Below, one piece after another: positions 29,285-42,152 of a stretch of 64,000 bases of DNA (position 1 is its first letter; each line of letters begins with the position of its first letter). The notes under the pieces are model-generated. The model was not told where the DNA came from. It was given only the letters and a program-made list of their open reading frames with translations, and did not search any database. The stretch comes from Sphingomonas panacisoli (lineage in GTDB: Bacteria > Pseudomonadota > Alphaproteobacteria > Sphingomonadales > Sphingomonadaceae). The stretch is taken from NCBI RefSeq assembly GCF_007859635.1, contig NZ_CP042306.1, forward strand, positions 1,674,001 through 1,738,000, written 5' to 3'. The position numbers and the translations under genes were made by a program.

Positions 29285-30742
29285 TCAGCCTTCGAAATTG
29301 TCCGCGACGAAGCGATCGAGCAGGCGCACGCCGTATCCTGTCGCGCCCTTGTCGTAGGTCGTGCCCGCCTTGTCGGCCCAGACCATCCCGGCAATGTCGA
29401 GATGCGCCCACTTCACCCCGGCATCGACGAAGCGACCGATGAACTGCGCCGCGGTGATCGACCCGGCCCCGCGCGGACCGACATTCTTCATGTCGGCGAT
29501 CGGGCTGTCGATCAGCTTGTTATAGGTATCCGACAACGGGAAACGCCACAGGAGATCACCCGTTGCCTTTCCGGCCGCGAGCAATTGGTCGGCGAGGCCG
29601 TCGTCGTTCGCAAACAGTCCGCCATGCTCATTGCCGAGCGCGATGATCATCGCACCAGTCAGCGTCGCGAGATCGACGATGGTCTTCGGGCGGTGGGTCT
29701 GCTGCACCCAGGTCACGCAGTCGCACAGCACCAGCCGCCCTTCGGCGTCGGTGTTGAGCACTTCGATCGTCTGGCCAGACATGCTGGTCAGGATATCGCC
29801 GGGACGGATCGCATTGCCGTCGGGCATGTTTTCGACCAAGCCGCACACGCCGATCACGTTGGCCTTCGCCTTGCGCGTCGCGAGCGCTTTCATCGCGCCG
29901 ACCACCGCGCCCGCGCCGCCCATGTCCCACTTCATGTCTTCCATGCCGGCGCCGGGTTTCAAGCTGATGCCGCCGGTATCGAACGTGACCCCCTTGCCGA
30001 CCAGCGCGAGGTCGGGATCGCCCTTCCCCTTCCCGCTCCACTTGAGCGCGAGCAGCCGGCCTTCCTTCGCCGATCCCTGCGCGACACCCAATAGCGCGCC
30101 CATGCCGAGGTCGCCCATTTCCTTCGGGCCGAGTACGGTGATCTCGAGGTCGAGACCCTCGACCGACGCCTTCACGCGATCGACGAAGCTGGCCGGATAG
30201 ACGATGTTGGGCGGTTCGGACACGAGCGTACGGGTCAGGTCGAGACCGGCGGTCACCGCATCCTGGTTCTTCCAGACCCCGTCGATCCCCTCCGGGGCGC
30301 CCGCGATCGTCACCGCGGCGAGTTGCGGCTTCTGCTTTTCGGGCAGCTTCGTACGGTAAGTATCGATCCGCCAGCCGCGCTGCGCGATCGCGCCGGCAAA
30401 ACGCGAGGTTGCGGCAGGCGTCGGCTTGGCGCCCGACAGATCGACGGCGACATTCTTGGCATTGGTCAGCAAGCGCACGGTGACCGCGCCGCCGGCCTTC
30501 TCCCAATCCGCGTCAGAGTTATCGCCCACGCCGACCAGCAGCGTGCGCTGAACCGTATCGCCATCGCCGACGAACGTCTCGACCACGCCCCCCGCTTCGC
30601 CCTCGAACTTGGCGGCGGCAGCCGCGGCGGCGAGCGTCGTTTTGGCCTTGTGCGTACCGATCGCCGCGTCGAGCGCGCCCTTGGCGACGGGCAGGATCAG
30701 CGCGTCGGTGGTGGACGGAACCGGGGCGAAAACGATCTTCAT
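29285..30742 (-). CDS. pepA: Leucyl aminopeptidase (M17)
   Basis: A 485-residue cytosolic leucyl aminopeptidase with two catalytic metals. The catalytic lysine lies in LVGKGVTFDTGGISLKPG, and the family signature NTDAEGRLVL is present with the remaining metal ligands. The N-terminal third is the usual more variable domain. The start at 30742 (MKIVFAPVPS) is chosen over an in-frame start 7 codons upstream. Operon with holC; divergent from lptD across 166 bases. Confidence 0.97.
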   Translation of the reverse strand: MKIVFAPVPSTTDALILPVAKGALDAAIGTHKAKTTLAAAAAAAKFEGEAGGVVETFVGDGDTVQRTLLVGVGDNSDADWEKAGGAVTVRLLTNAKNVAVDLSGAKPTPAATSRFAGAIAQRGWRIDTYRTKLPEKQKPQLAAVTIAGAPEGIDGVWKNQDAVTAGLDLTRTLVSEPPNIVYPASFVDRVKASVEGLDLEITVLGPKEMGDLGMGALLGVAQGSAKEGRLLALKWSGKGKGDPDLALVGKGVTFDTGGISLKPGAGMEDMKWDMGGAGAVVGAMKALATRKAKANVIGVCGLVENMPDGNAIRPGDILTSMSGQTIEVLNTDAEGRLVLCDCVTWVQQTHRPKTIVDLATLTGAMIIALGNEHGGLFANDDGLADQLLAAGKATGDLLWRFPLSDTYNKLIDSPIADMKNVGPRGAGSITAAQFIGRFVDAGVKWAHLDIAGMVWADKAGTTYDKGATGYGVRLLDRFVADNFEG

Positions 30743-30908
30743 GGTAAGGCAAACCTCAATCAATGTGCGCTAATCGGCGCTGGACGCATCCCTCTAGGCC
30801 GCTATTGCCGCACAGGCAAAGCGCCGATTGCGGTTGAGCGACGGCGATGCGATACGGTTGACAGGCCACGCCGGATCAGGACGGACGTGGCCGCGAAAAG
30901 GGTGTTTG

Positions 30909-33152
30909 GTGAACTTCACGCGTTCCGTTTTCCTGACCGGCTCGGCGATGCTGTTCGCGCTCGGCGCCACTGGTTCGGCGAGCGCGCAGGACCTGCAGGA
31001 TCGCGAGGCGACGCCCCCGCCCCCGATCGGCACCGCGCCGCCGACCGATCCCGACCAGGTGCAATTCTCTTCGGGTACGCTCGAATACGACCAGGACACC
31101 GATATCGTCACCGCGACCGGCGACGTGCGGATGTACCGTCAGGGCAACAAGCTGCGCGCCGATCAGGTCGTCTGGAACCGCAAGACGGGCAAGGTCATCG
31201 CGACCGGTAACATCGCGGTCACCAATCCGCAGGGCGACGTCGCCTATGGCGACAAGATCGACCTGACCGACTCGCTGAAGGACGGCATCGTCGACAACAT
31301 GCTGGTCGTCCTCCAGCAGGGCGGGCGGCTGGCGGCGGTCAAGGGCATCCGCGACGAGGACGGCGTGGTGACCTTGCGCACCGCGGCCTACACCCCCTGC
31401 GCGGTGACCGATTCGGGCGGCTGTCCGAAAAATCCTTCGTGGAAGATTACGGCGGTAAAGGTCGTCTATCGCCCCGATCGCGAGCGCATCTATTACACCG
31501 GTGCGCGCTTCCATCTGTTCGGCTTCGCGACGATCCCGCTGCCCAAGCTGTCCAACCCGGTTGGCGATGCCGCCGACAGCGGCATCCTCAGCCCCGATAT
31601 CCGCTATAGCCGCACCAACGGGTTCGAAGTCGCGGTGCCGTATTATTTTCGCCTCGCGCCCAATCGCGGGCTGACGGTGACACCACATGTCTACAGCAGT
31701 GTCGCCCCGATGGCGCAGGCGCAGTACGAGACGCTGACGACGAAAGGCGCCTACAAGATTTCGGCCTATGCGACGGTGTCGCCGAAAACCGATTTCCTGT
31801 CGGTCACGCCGAACGCGACCAAGAGCGCGTTTCGCGGGTATATCGATGCCATCGCCCGGTTCCAGCTCGATCCCAATTGGTCGATATCGGGGTCGCTACG
31901 GATCACCACCGACCGCACCTTCCTGCGCCGTTACGACATTTCCAGCGACGACCGGCTGCGGTCGACGGTCAGCGTCGAACGGATCGACCTCAACAGCTAT
32001 CTGGGGATTACCGGCTGGGCGACGCAGACCTTGCGGCTCGGCGATCGCCAGGGGTTGCAGCCCGTCGCGCTGCCCGAGATCGATTATCGCCGCCGGATCG
32101 ACGACGTCCTGGGCGGTCGCGTCGCGCTCCAGCTCAACACGCTCGGGATCACGCGGACCGCCGGCCAGGACACGCAGCGCGCGTTCGCCAGCGCGCGCTG
32201 GGACTTGCGGCGGCTCACGCCCTGGGGCCAGGAAGTTACGCTCACCGCCTATGCGCGCGGCGACGTCTACAATGCCGACGACGTGCTGGCGACGACCGTT
32301 CCCAGCTATCGCGGGCGGAGCGGCATCCATACGCGCGGCATCGCGGCGCTCGCGCTCGACGTGAAATGGCCCTTGGTCGGCGCGTTCATGGGCGGCACCC
32401 AGCGCGTTACGCCCCGTTTCCAGATCGTCGCCTCGCCGCCCGCCGGTAATCTGTCGGTGCCGAACGAGGATGCGCGCGCGGTCGATCTCGAAGATTCCAA
32501 CCTCTTCGCGCTCAACCGCTTCCCCGGCTACGACCGTTGGGAGGATTCGACGCGCTTCACGATCGGCGTCGATTACGCGCTCGACCTGCCCGGCGTCGCA
32601 ATCAACGCGACGATCGGCGAGAGCTACCGCCTGTCGAGCAAGCCGACAATCTTCCCCGACGGCACCGGCCTGACGGATCGCTGGTCGGACATCGTCGGCC
32701 GGACCGAAGTCCGCGTCCGCGACTTCGTGTCGTTCGTCCACCGCTACCGGCTCGACAAGGACAATCTGGCGATCCGCCGCAACGAAATCGACGCGACGAT
32801 CGGATCGAAGAAGACCTACATCCTGCTCGGTTATTTGCGGTTGAACCGTAACATCGCGCCGACGCTGGAGGATTTGCGCGATCGCGAGGAAGCCCGGGTG
32901 GGCGGCCGCGTGGCGTTCGCGAAATTCTGGTCGGTGTTCGGCTCCGCCACGATCGACCTGACGGACCGCGCAGAGGATCCTACCTCATTGGCCGATGGGT
33001 TCGACCCCGTGCGCCATCGCCTGGGCGTGCAGTACGAAGACGACTGTCTGCGTCTCGGCCTGACCTGGCGGCGCGACTATCAGACCACCGGCGACGCCAG
33101 GCGCGGCAACAGCTTCCTGTTGACGCTGGCCTTCAAGAACTTGGGTCGCTAA
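30909..33152 (+). CDS. lptD: LPS-assembly protein LptD
   Basis: A 747-residue outer-membrane beta-barrel that inserts lipopolysaccharide into the outer leaflet. After a signal peptide ending GSASA, an OstA/LptA-like jellyroll (SSGTLEYDQDTDIVTATGD, residues about 45-150) precedes the barrel. Disulfide candidates are the two cysteines near residues 165-175 (TPCAVTDSGGC) and one in the last strands (EDDCLRLG). The GTG at 30909 is used: an AAGGG lies about 7 bases upstream; the adjacent TTG at 30906 is an alternative. It leads the lptD-surA-pdxA-rsmA cluster. Confidence 0.94.
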   Translation: MNFTRSVFLTGSAMLFALGATGSASAQDLQDREATPPPPIGTAPPTDPDQVQFSSGTLEYDQDTDIVTATGDVRMYRQGNKLRADQVVWNRKTGKVIATGNIAVTNPQGDVAYGDKIDLTDSLKDGIVDNMLVVLQQGGRLAAVKGIRDEDGVVTLRTAAYTPCAVTDSGGCPKNPSWKITAVKVVYRPDRERIYYTGARFHLFGFATIPLPKLSNPVGDAADSGILSPDIRYSRTNGFEVAVPYYFRLAPNRGLTVTPHVYSSVAPMAQAQYETLTTKGAYKISAYATVSPKTDFLSVTPNATKSAFRGYIDAIARFQLDPNWSISGSLRITTDRTFLRRYDISSDDRLRSTVSVERIDLNSYLGITGWATQTLRLGDRQGLQPVALPEIDYRRRIDDVLGGRVALQLNTLGITRTAGQDTQRAFASARWDLRRLTPWGQEVTLTAYARGDVYNADDVLATTVPSYRGRSGIHTRGIAALALDVKWPLVGAFMGGTQRVTPRFQIVASPPAGNLSVPNEDARAVDLEDSNLFALNRFPGYDRWEDSTRFTIGVDYALDLPGVAINATIGESYRLSSKPTIFPDGTGLTDRWSDIVGRTEVRVRDFVSFVHRYRLDKDNLAIRRNEIDATIGSKKTYILLGYLRLNRNIAPTLEDLRDREEARVGGRVAFAKFWSVFGSATIDLTDRAEDPTSLADGFDPVRHRLGVQYEDDCLRLGLTWRRDYQTTGDARRGNSFLLTLAFKNLGR

Positions 33153-33230
33153 GCAACCGTTCATCCGATAGTGGGCAAGCGCGCGGGGATTTTCGGATGT
33201 TCCTCGCGTGTTCATGGGGTGTTTGACTAA

Positions 33231-34586
33231 GTGACAATTCTTTCGACGTCGTCGCGTATCGTGCGCGCTCTTGCCGGAACTACCATGCTCGTCGCGGCGG
33301 GCGTCACGCTCGCCCAGACGGTGCCTGATGCAACGGTGCCGGACACGGGCCTCAACATCCCGAGCAACTTGCAGATTTTCGGCAAGCTCGACCCCAACGT
33401 CCGCAAGCCGACCGCGATCGTCAACGGTACCGTTATTACCGGTACCGACGTCGATCAGCGGATGGCGCTGATCATCACCGCGAACCAGTTCAAGCTGAAA
33501 CCCGAGGAAGAGGACCAGCTGCGCCTGACCGTGCTGCGCGGGCTGATCGACGAGGCGCTGCAGATCCAGCAGGCCAAGACCGAGGACATCACGATCACCT
33601 CGGCCGAGCTCGACCAGGCATTTGCGAAGGTCGCGTCGAACTTCGGCAAGACGCCGGCGGAATTCGGGCCGTATCTCCGCTCGGTCGGATCGTCGACGCG
33701 ATCGATCCGCCGTCAGATCGAGGGCGAACTGGCGTGGCAGCGGTATCTCCGTCGTCGCGTCGAGCCGGGCATCAACGTCAGCGACGAAGAGGTGAAGAAG
33801 GTGCTCGACGCGCTGAACGCGGCGAAGGGCACCCCTGAATTCCATCTGCGCGAAATCTACGTCTCCGCGACCCCGGACCGCTTGGGTGCCGTCGCCGCGT
33901 CGCTGCGCCAGGCGATGGACGACATGAAGACCGGCAAGGCGCCGTTCGATTATTATGCCCGCACCATGTCCGAAGCGACCACGTCCAAGGACGGCGGCGA
34001 ACTCGGCTGGGTCCGCGCCGCCGCGTTGCCGACCGAATTGGCAGCGGCCGCCGCCGAGATGCAGGTGGGCCAGCTGGCCGGGCCGATCGAGGTGCCGGGT
34101 GGTTTTTCGATCCTCTATCTGCAGGACAAGCGCACCGTCCTCGGCGCCGACCCGCGCGGCGCTCGGTTGAGCCTGAAGCAAATTAAGGTCGCCTTCCCGG
34201 CCGGTACGACGCAGGAACAGACGCAGCAACGCGCCGCGGCGTTCGCCAAGACGCTGCAAAGCATCAGCGGCTGCGGCAGCGTCGCCAAGGCGGCCGCCGA
34301 TATCGGTGCCGAGGTCGTCGATAACGACCAGCTGACCGTGCGCGACTTGCCGCCGCAATTGCAGGACATGGTGCTGAAGATGCAGGTGGGCCAGGCGACG
34401 CCGCCGTTCGGGTCGCCCGGCGAAGGGATCAGTTCGCTCGTGCTGTGCGGCGTGACCGAAGCCACCGCGGGCAATCTGCCGAGCGCAGGCCAGATCCAGG
34501 GTCAGATGGAACAGCAGCGCGTCAACCTGCGCGCGGCCAAGATCCTGCGCGACCTGCGTCGCGACGCGATCATCGAATATCGCTGA
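33231..34586 (+). CDS. surA: Periplasmic chaperone/peptidyl-prolyl isomerase SurA
   Basis: A 451-residue SurA-like protein assisting outer-membrane proteins such as LptD. It has a GTG start, a signal peptide (IVRALAGTTMLVAAGVTLAQ), an N-terminal chaperone domain beginning NGTVITGTDVDQRMAL, and a parvulin domain (EFHLREIYVSATPD to KDGGELGWVRAAALP). A second, weaker parvulin-like region follows (LSLKQIKVAFPAG). It lies between lptD and pdxA, the classical order. Confidence 0.94.
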   Translation: MTILSTSSRIVRALAGTTMLVAAGVTLAQTVPDATVPDTGLNIPSNLQIFGKLDPNVRKPTAIVNGTVITGTDVDQRMALIITANQFKLKPEEEDQLRLTVLRGLIDEALQIQQAKTEDITITSAELDQAFAKVASNFGKTPAEFGPYLRSVGSSTRSIRRQIEGELAWQRYLRRRVEPGINVSDEEVKKVLDALNAAKGTPEFHLREIYVSATPDRLGAVAASLRQAMDDMKTGKAPFDYYARTMSEATTSKDGGELGWVRAAALPTELAAAAAEMQVGQLAGPIEVPGGFSILYLQDKRTVLGADPRGARLSLKQIKVAFPAGTTQEQTQQRAAAFAKTLQSISGCGSVAKAAADIGAEVVDNDQLTVRDLPPQLQDMVLKMQVGQATPPFGSPGEGISSLVLCGVTEATAGNLPSAGQIQGQMEQQRVNLRAAKILRDLRRDAIIEYR

Positions 34587-34599
34587 TCGAGGCCTGGAC

Positions 34600-35607
34600 A
34601 TGACGCTCCCCTCTCCGCTGGCGGTCGCGATGGGCGACCCCGCGGGGATCGGCCCCGAGATTATCGCCAAGGCCTGGGCGCGACGCGCGCAGGAGCAACT
34701 CGCGCCGTTCTTCGCGGTGGGTGATAGCCGGGCGATCGCGCGCGTGTGGGACGGCCCGATCGAACGGATCGGCGGCCCGGACCAAGCGGCAGCGGTGTTC
34801 GGCGACGCGCTGCCGGTGCTGACCGTCGAATGCGCGAGCGATGTCGATCCCGGTCACCCTACGCTCGAAGGCGCGCGTTGCGCGCTCCACGCCCTCGAGC
34901 TTGCTACCGGACTGACCAGCGCCGGCGCCGCTGCAGCATTGGTCACCGGGCCGGTGTCGAAGGCGCAGATGTACCAGATCGGCTTCACGCACCCGGGCCA
35001 GACCGAATTCGTGGCGGAGCGCGTCGGCGTCGCCGCGAGCGCGACTGTCATGATGCTGGCGGGGCCGACTCTGCGCGTCGTACCGGTTACGACGCACGTG
35101 GCGTTGGCTCGCGTACCCGAATTGCTGACGCCCGCGCTGATAATCGCGAAAGCACGCGTGACCGCGCGGGCGCTAGGCCGCGATTTCGGGATTGCCAGCC
35201 CGCGGTTGGCCTTCGCTGGGCTCAACCCCCATGCCGGCGAGCAAGGTGCGATCGGGCGCGAGGAGATCGACGTCATCGTCCCCGCGATCGAGGCGTTGCA
35301 AGCCGAAGGCATCGATGCCGTCGGGCCGCTCGCCGCCGACACGATGTTCCATGCGCGCGCACGGGCGACCTACGACGCGGCGATCTGCTGCTATCACGAC
35401 CAGGCGCTGGTGCCGCTCAAGACGCTGCATTTCGACGAGGGCGTCAACATCACGCTCGGCCTGCCGATCGTCCGCACCTCGCCCGACCACGGTACCGCAT
35501 TCGGCATCGCCGGGCAGGACCGCGCCGAGCCTGGCGCGATGATCGCCGCGATCCGGCTGGCCGCCGACGCCGCGCGCCGCCGCGCCGACGCGCTCGCCAC
35601 AGCGTGA
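34600..35607 (+). CDS. pdxA: 4-hydroxythreonine-4-phosphate dehydrogenase
   Basis: A 335-residue NAD-dependent enzyme of pyridoxal-phosphate synthesis. It has the N-terminal [19 protein letters not shown], a zinc-site [17 protein letters not shown], the [20 protein letters not shown] histidine and [16 protein letters not shown]. Normal length. The stop overlaps the rsmA GTG start (GTGA). Confidence 0.97.
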   Translation: MTLPSPLAVAMGDPAGIGPEIIAKAWARRAQEQLAPFFAVGDSRAIARVWDGPIERIGGPDQAAAVFGDALPVLTVECASDVDPGHPTLEGARCALHALELATGLTSAGAAAALVTGPVSKAQMYQIGFTHPGQTEFVAERVGVAASATVMMLAGPTLRVVPVTTHVALARVPELLTPALIIAKARVTARALGRDFGIASPRLAFAGLNPHAGEQGAIGREEIDVIVPAIEALQAEGIDAVGPLAADTMFHARARATYDAAICCYHDQALVPLKTLHFDEGVNITLGLPIVRTSPDHGTAFGIAGQDRAEPGAMIAAIRLAADAARRRADALATA

Positions 35608-36425
35608 CGCCCCCCGAACTGCCGCCGCTGCGCGACGTGATCGCGCGGCATGGCCTGTCGGCGTCGAAAGCGTTGGGTCAGAATTTTCTGTTCGATGGGC
35701 AATTGCTTGGGCGGATCGCGGCGATTCCCGGCGATCTGGCGGAAGCCGAGGTGCTGGAGGTCGGCCCCGGCCCGGGCGGCCTGACTCGCGCACTTCTCGC
35801 TGCCGGCGCGAAAGTCGTCGCGATCGAGCGTGACCGGCGTTGCATGCCACCGCTTGCCGAACTTGCGGCCGCCTATCCCGGTAAGCTCGAGGTGATCGAA
35901 GGCGACGCGCTGGAGATCGACGCGCCCGTACTGTTCGCCGGCCGCCCGCACATCGTCGCGAACCTGCCCTACAATGTCGGCACCGCGTTGTTGGTGCGCT
36001 GGCTATCGGCCGACTGGCAGCCATGGTGGCAAAGCCTGACGCTGATGTTCCAGCGCGAGGTCGCCGATCGCATCGTCGCCGCGCCGGGCAGCGATGCCTA
36101 TGGGCGCTTGTCGGTGCTCGCCCAATGGCGATCGACCGCGCGGATCGCGATGAACGTGCATCGCTCGGCGTTCACGCCACCGCCGAAGGTGATGTCGGCG
36201 GTGGTCCACATCGTCCCGACCGACCCGCCCGATGGTGTGCGCTTTGCGATCCTCGAACGAGTCACCGCGGCGGCATTCGGCCAGCGGCGCAAGATGCTGC
36301 GGCAGAGCCTGAAAAGCGTGGCCGGCGCGATCGAAGCGCTCGACACGGTCGGCATCGACCCGTCCCGGCGCGCGGAAACGCTATCGGTGGCCGAATTCGT
36401 CGCGGTGGCGCGCGTGCTTACTTAG
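35604..36425 (+). CDS. rsmA: 16S rRNA dimethyltransferase RsmA (KsgA)
   Basis: A 273-residue SAM-dependent enzyme dimethylating A1518 and A1519 of 16S rRNA. Motifs: [14 protein letters not shown] loop [18 protein letters not shown] acid motif, and the catalytic NLPYNVG. The GTG start at 35604 overlaps the pdxA stop. A long open frame upstream in this phase is a shadow of pdxA. The last 8 bases overlap the convergent TPR gene. Confidence 0.97.
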   Translation: MTPPELPPLRDVIARHGLSASKALGQNFLFDGQLLGRIAAIPGDLAEAEVLEVGPGPGGLTRALLAAGAKVVAIERDRRCMPPLAELAAAYPGKLEVIEGDALEIDAPVLFAGRPHIVANLPYNVGTALLVRWLSADWQPWWQSLTLMFQREVADRIVAAPGSDAYGRLSVLAQWRSTARIAMNVHRSAFTPPPKVMSAVVHIVPTDPPDGVRFAILERVTAAAFGQRRKMLRQSLKSVAGAIEALDTVGIDPSRRAETLSVAEFVAVARVLT

Positions 36426-36924
36426 CGTCAGGCGCTTCGGGAACCTTGGTCGCCGGCTCTGCGCTCGGCGGCGGACCCTTGGCGATCGTCGCGGTCAGCG
36501 ACACGGCATCGGGACACGGCTTCTTGCCGCACAGCTGCTTGATCTTCGCGAGGTTTTCGCGCGCCGGACCCATCGCGCCCTTGGCGACCAACGCCTCGCC
36601 CTGACCGCGCAACGCGGCGGGATCGTTGGGTTCGATCAGCAACGCCTCGCGATACAGCCGGATCGCCTTGCCCGGCAGCTGCTGACGCTCCGCGACCGCC
36701 GCGAGTTCGACGAACGCCGCGCGGTTGCGCGGATCGACCGCCAGCGCGGTTTCGATCAGGTCGGTCGCCTGCTCGAGATTGCCCGCCGCAGCCGCCGCGC
36801 GTCCCTGCGCGAGCAACGCCATCGATCGCGGATCGACCGGCGCATCGATCTTCTGCGCGCTCAGCGAGGTCGAAACACTCAGCGCCGCAAAAGCTAGGGC
36901 GAGCGCGGCGGGTAACAGGCGCAT
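36418..36924 (-). CDS. Exported TPR-repeat protein
   Basis: A 168-residue protein with a signal peptide ([24 protein letters not shown], cleavage after LSA likely) and two to three TPR-like helical hairpins ([57 protein letters not shown]). A CGKKPC pair may form a disulfide. Partner unknown. It follows rsmB on the same strand by 34 bases and overlaps rsmA tail to tail. Confidence 0.72.
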   Translation of the reverse strand: MRLLPAALALAFAALSVSTSLSAQKIDAPVDPRSMALLAQGRAAAAAGNLEQATDLIETALAVDPRNRAAFVELAAVAERQQLPGKAIRLYREALLIEPNDPAALRGQGEALVAKGAMGPARENLAKIKQLCGKKPCPDAVSLTATIAKGPPPSAEPATKVPEAPDAK

Positions 36925-36958
36925 GATCGTCTCCGGACGGGGCACAATGGCTAGGCGG

Positions 36959-38139
36959 CTAGCATGGGCGGATGAGGCGCGCGACAAAAAAGCCGTCGGT
37001 CGCGTCGTGCAGCGGGGTCAGACGACGGCCGGGGCCGCGCTCGCGACCGAACGGGATCGGCTGTTCGGCGGTCCAATGGGAATGATCGGCCAGGAATCGC
37101 ACGGCTTGCCCCGCCCCTTCCTCGTCAAGCAGCGAACACACGATATAGACCAGCGCACCGCCGGGTTTGACCAAGGGCGCAGCGACGTCGAGCAATCGTT
37201 TCTGGGTCGCAACCAGCCGGTCGATCCGCGCGGGCGTGAGCCGCCAGCGCGCTTCGGGATTGCGTCGCCACGTACCGGTCCCAGAACAAGGCGCATCGAT
37301 CAGCACGACGTCCGCTCGGCCTGCCCAATCCGCGAGCGCAGCATCCTCTCGATTGGGATCGAGTAGCCGAGTCTCGACGATCGACACACCGGCACGGTCG
37401 GCGCGGGGCGCGAGCCGCGACAGGCGCCCCCGGTCGGTATCGGTGGCGAGGATCGCCCCGCGATTGTCCATGGCCGCGGCGAGTGCGAGCGTCTTGCCTC
37501 CTGCCCCGGCGCAGAGGTCGATCACCGCCATCCCGGGCTCGGCCTGCGCGGCGAGCGTTACCATCTGGCTGCCCGCGTCCTGCACTTCGATTTGCCCGGC
37601 GCGAAAGGCGTCGGTCACTTCGATCGCCGTACCCGACGGTAGGCGGAACGCATCGGGCAGGCCTTCGATCGGTTCCGGGCCGAGATCGCCCAATGCTGCA
37701 GGCGGGTCGCGACCCTTCAAGCGATTGACCCGTAAATCGAGCGGAGCACGCGAGACGAGGGCAGCAGCTTCGGCAGGATCGATATCCGAAGCTTTGAAAC
37801 GCTTGCCGATCCACGCCGGCGCGGTCCCCGCCTTTGCGGCCGGTTCGTCACCGACGATCGGCGCCGGGCCGTGTGCCGATCCGTCGAAGCCGATGGCGAT
37901 TGTCGCGTCGTCGCGGGCGAGCCCGACCATTGCCGCACGGCCGCTTTCCGGCACCTCGCCCGCGCGCCGGATCGCGGCATAGACCAGTTCGCGCACGGCC
38001 CGGCGGTCCTTCGATCCGGCATAACGGCGCTCGGCGAAATAGCGCGCGATCAGCGTGTCCGCTGCCGCCCCGCTCTCGCGTGCGGCGGCGATGATGCGAT
38101 CGAGCAATTCGATCGCAGCCTGAACGCGGGCCCCCGGCG

Positions 38140-38143
<4 letters not shown>
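36959..38143 (-). CDS. RsmB-family RNA (cytosine-5) methyltransferase
   Basis: A 394-residue RsmB/NOP family m5C methyltransferase, probably acting on 16S rRNA. A NusB-like N-terminal helical domain (residues about 1-130) precedes the Rossmann domain with SAM motif DLCAGAGGKTLALA, motif IV DAPCSGTG and the catalytic cysteine of motif VI, VYIVCSLL. The exact rRNA position (C967 in E. coli RsmB) is inferred by family only. It overlaps the upstream membrane-protein gene by 4 bases. Confidence 0.9.
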
Positions 38144-40244
<2,101 letters not shown>

Positions 40245-40354
40245 TCAAGACGTGTGACGCGCGCCAGTCCGCGCCGCCGGCAACGTCGCATTTCGCTATA
40301 ACGGCGCCGCGGTTCTGCTAAAGTGGCGGCGACACATAGCGTGTGGGGGATTAC

Positions 40355-41317
40355 ATGGGTCTCGTTATCGCAGGCTTGCTTCTGTTTCTGGCGTTCGTTT
40401 TCCTGCTCAGCAGCGTGAAGGTCGTTCGACAGGGCTATCAGTACACCGTCGAACGCTTCGGCAAATATACCAACACGGCACAGCCCGGCCTGACCATCAT
40501 CGTGCCCTTCTTCGACCGGATCGGCCGGCGCGTGAACATGATGGAGCAAGTGCTCGACATTCCGGGCCAGGAGATCATCACCAAGGACAATGCGATGGTC
40601 GCGGTCGACGGCGTCGTGTTCTTCCAGGTGCTCGACGCGGCGAAGGCGGCGTATGAAGTCAGCGACTTGTACGTCGCGATCATGCAGCTTTCGACGACCA
40701 ACCTGCGCACGGTGATGGGTTCGATGGACCTCGACGAGACGCTGTCGAAGCGCGACGAGATCAACGCGCGCCTGCTCGCGGTGGTCGATCACGCGACCGA
40801 GGCCTGGGGCGTCAAGATCACGCGCGTCGAGCTGAAGGACATCCGCCCGCCCGCCGACATCGTCAACGCGATGACGCGGCAGATGAAGGCCGAGCGCGAG
40901 AAGCGCGCCTCGATCCTCGAATCCGAAGGCGCACGACAGAACGACATCAACCGCGCCGAAGGCCAGAAGCAGTCGCAAATTCTCGAAGCCGAGGGCCGCA
41001 AGGAAGCGGCATTCCGCGACGCCGAGGCACGCGAACGCTCGGCGCAGGCCGAAGCGACCGCGACGAAGCTGGTGTCGGACGCGATCGAAGCCGGCAGCAG
41101 TCAGTCGCTCAACTATTTCATCGCGCAGAAATACGTCGAAGCGGTCAGCCAGTTCGCCACCTCGCCGAACGCCAAGACCATCCTGTTCCCGGTCGAAGCG
41201 ACGCAGTTGATCGGCACGCTCGGCGGGATCGGCGAACTCGCCAAGAGCGCGCTGGGCAACGGTGACGGCGGGGCACCGGGCGGCACCACCGTACCGCGCA
41301 CGCGGAGCCCGCAATGA
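40355..41317 (+). CDS. qmcA: SPFH/stomatin-like membrane protein QmcA
   Basis: A 320-residue SPFH (band 7) protein with one N-terminal membrane helix (GLVIAGLLLFLAFVFLLSS), the SPFH domain from VVRQGYQYTVERFGKY to about residue 190, and an Ala/Glu-rich coiled coil (KAEREKRASILESEGARQND). It assembles membrane microdomain scaffolds and usually works with NfeD. The ATG at 40355 follows a GGGGG run at suitable spacing; a GTG at 40343 is less likely. Overlaps nfeD by 4 bases. Confidence 0.93.
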   Translation: MGLVIAGLLLFLAFVFLLSSVKVVRQGYQYTVERFGKYTNTAQPGLTIIVPFFDRIGRRVNMMEQVLDIPGQEIITKDNAMVAVDGVVFFQVLDAAKAAYEVSDLYVAIMQLSTTNLRTVMGSMDLDETLSKRDEINARLLAVVDHATEAWGVKITRVELKDIRPPADIVNAMTRQMKAEREKRASILESEGARQNDINRAEGQKQSQILEAEGRKEAAFRDAEARERSAQAEATATKLVSDAIEAGSSQSLNYFIAQKYVEAVSQFATSPNAKTILFPVEATQLIGTLGGIGELAKSALGNGDGGAPGGTTVPRTRSPQ

Positions 41318-41766
41318 CGATCTTCGGTATCGATTTCAGTATGTGGTCGCTATGGCTTGCCGGGGCGCTTGTGCTGGCGATCATGGAAGTGATCGCACCC
41401 GGCTTCTTCATGATCTTCTTAGCGGTCGGCGCGGCGATCACCGGGTTCGTGATGCTGATCGCCCCCGACCTCCATCCGATCGCCCAGGCGTTGCTGTTCG
41501 CGCTTTTCAGTGGCGTCGCGGTGATGCTCGGTCGGCGCTGGTACCATCGCAGCCCATCGACCGCCGGCGTGCCGGGCATGAACGACCGCACCGCCAAACT
41601 GATCGGCCGTACGGTCGAGGTGTGCGAGCCGATCGTCGGCGGCGAGGGCCGCGTGAAGGTCGGCGACGGTGCCTGGACCGCGAACGGCCCAGACATGCCC
41701 GCCGGCGCGCGCGTGCGGATCACGGGCGCGGCCGGGAGCGTGTTGCTGGTGGAACCTTTGGCCTAG
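41314..41766 (+). CDS. nfeD: NfeD-family membrane protein
   Basis: A 150-residue short NfeD protein: two to three N-terminal membrane helices (LWLAGALVLAIMEVIAPGFF, IFLAVGAAITGFVMLIA, ALLFALFSGVAVMLG) followed by an OB-fold domain (LIGRTVEVCEPIVGGEGRVK). The long protease domain is absent. It forms a pair with the SPFH protein upstream, the family's usual partner. It overlaps the convergent YidB-like gene by 4 bases. Confidence 0.92.
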   Translation: MTIFGIDFSMWSLWLAGALVLAIMEVIAPGFFMIFLAVGAAITGFVMLIAPDLHPIAQALLFALFSGVAVMLGRRWYHRSPSTAGVPGMNDRTAKLIGRTVEVCEPIVGGEGRVKVGDGAWTANGPDMPAGARVRITGAAGSVLLVEPLA

Positions 41767-42092
41767 GCTTTCCCGCCGCCGAACAGACCACCGGCAAGGC
41801 CGCCGATCTTGTCCATGATGCCGCCGCCCTCGCCGCCGCCGTTGAAGATGCTGGCGAACTGACCCAGCGACCCTTCGCCGCCGATATGACCGACGATCTG
41901 GCTGAGGATGCCCGAATCGAGCCCTGTCGCGGCGGCGGCGGTATCGACGGTGTCGCCCTCTTGCGGATGCGCTTTGGCGAGCGCCGCGACCGCCGCTTCG
42001 GCCTGTTCGGGCGAAATGCCGACCTTTGACGCGAGGTTCTTGATATCGACGTTCGAGGTGACTTGGCTGAGAATGCCGTCGAGAAGCGACAT
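41763..42092 (-). CDS. YidB-like DUF937 protein
   Basis: A 109-residue DUF937 protein with the helical YidB-type core (MSLLDGILSQV, SKVGISPEQAEAAVAALAKA, TGLDSGILSQIVGHIGG) and a glycine-rich tail (GGGEGGGIMDKIGGLAGG). E. coli YidB function is not settled. It stands alone, convergent with nfeD. Confidence 0.85.
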   Translation of the reverse strand: MSLLDGILSQVTSNVDIKNLASKVGISPEQAEAAVAALAKAHPQEGDTVDTAAAATGLDSGILSQIVGHIGGEGSLGQFASIFNGGGEGGGIMDKIGGLAGGLFGGGKA

Positions 42093-42152
42093 GGGGCAGT
42101 CCTTTTCGTTGCGCGGGGGTGCGCCGTTACTGATTAGCGCGGCGTCGTGGCG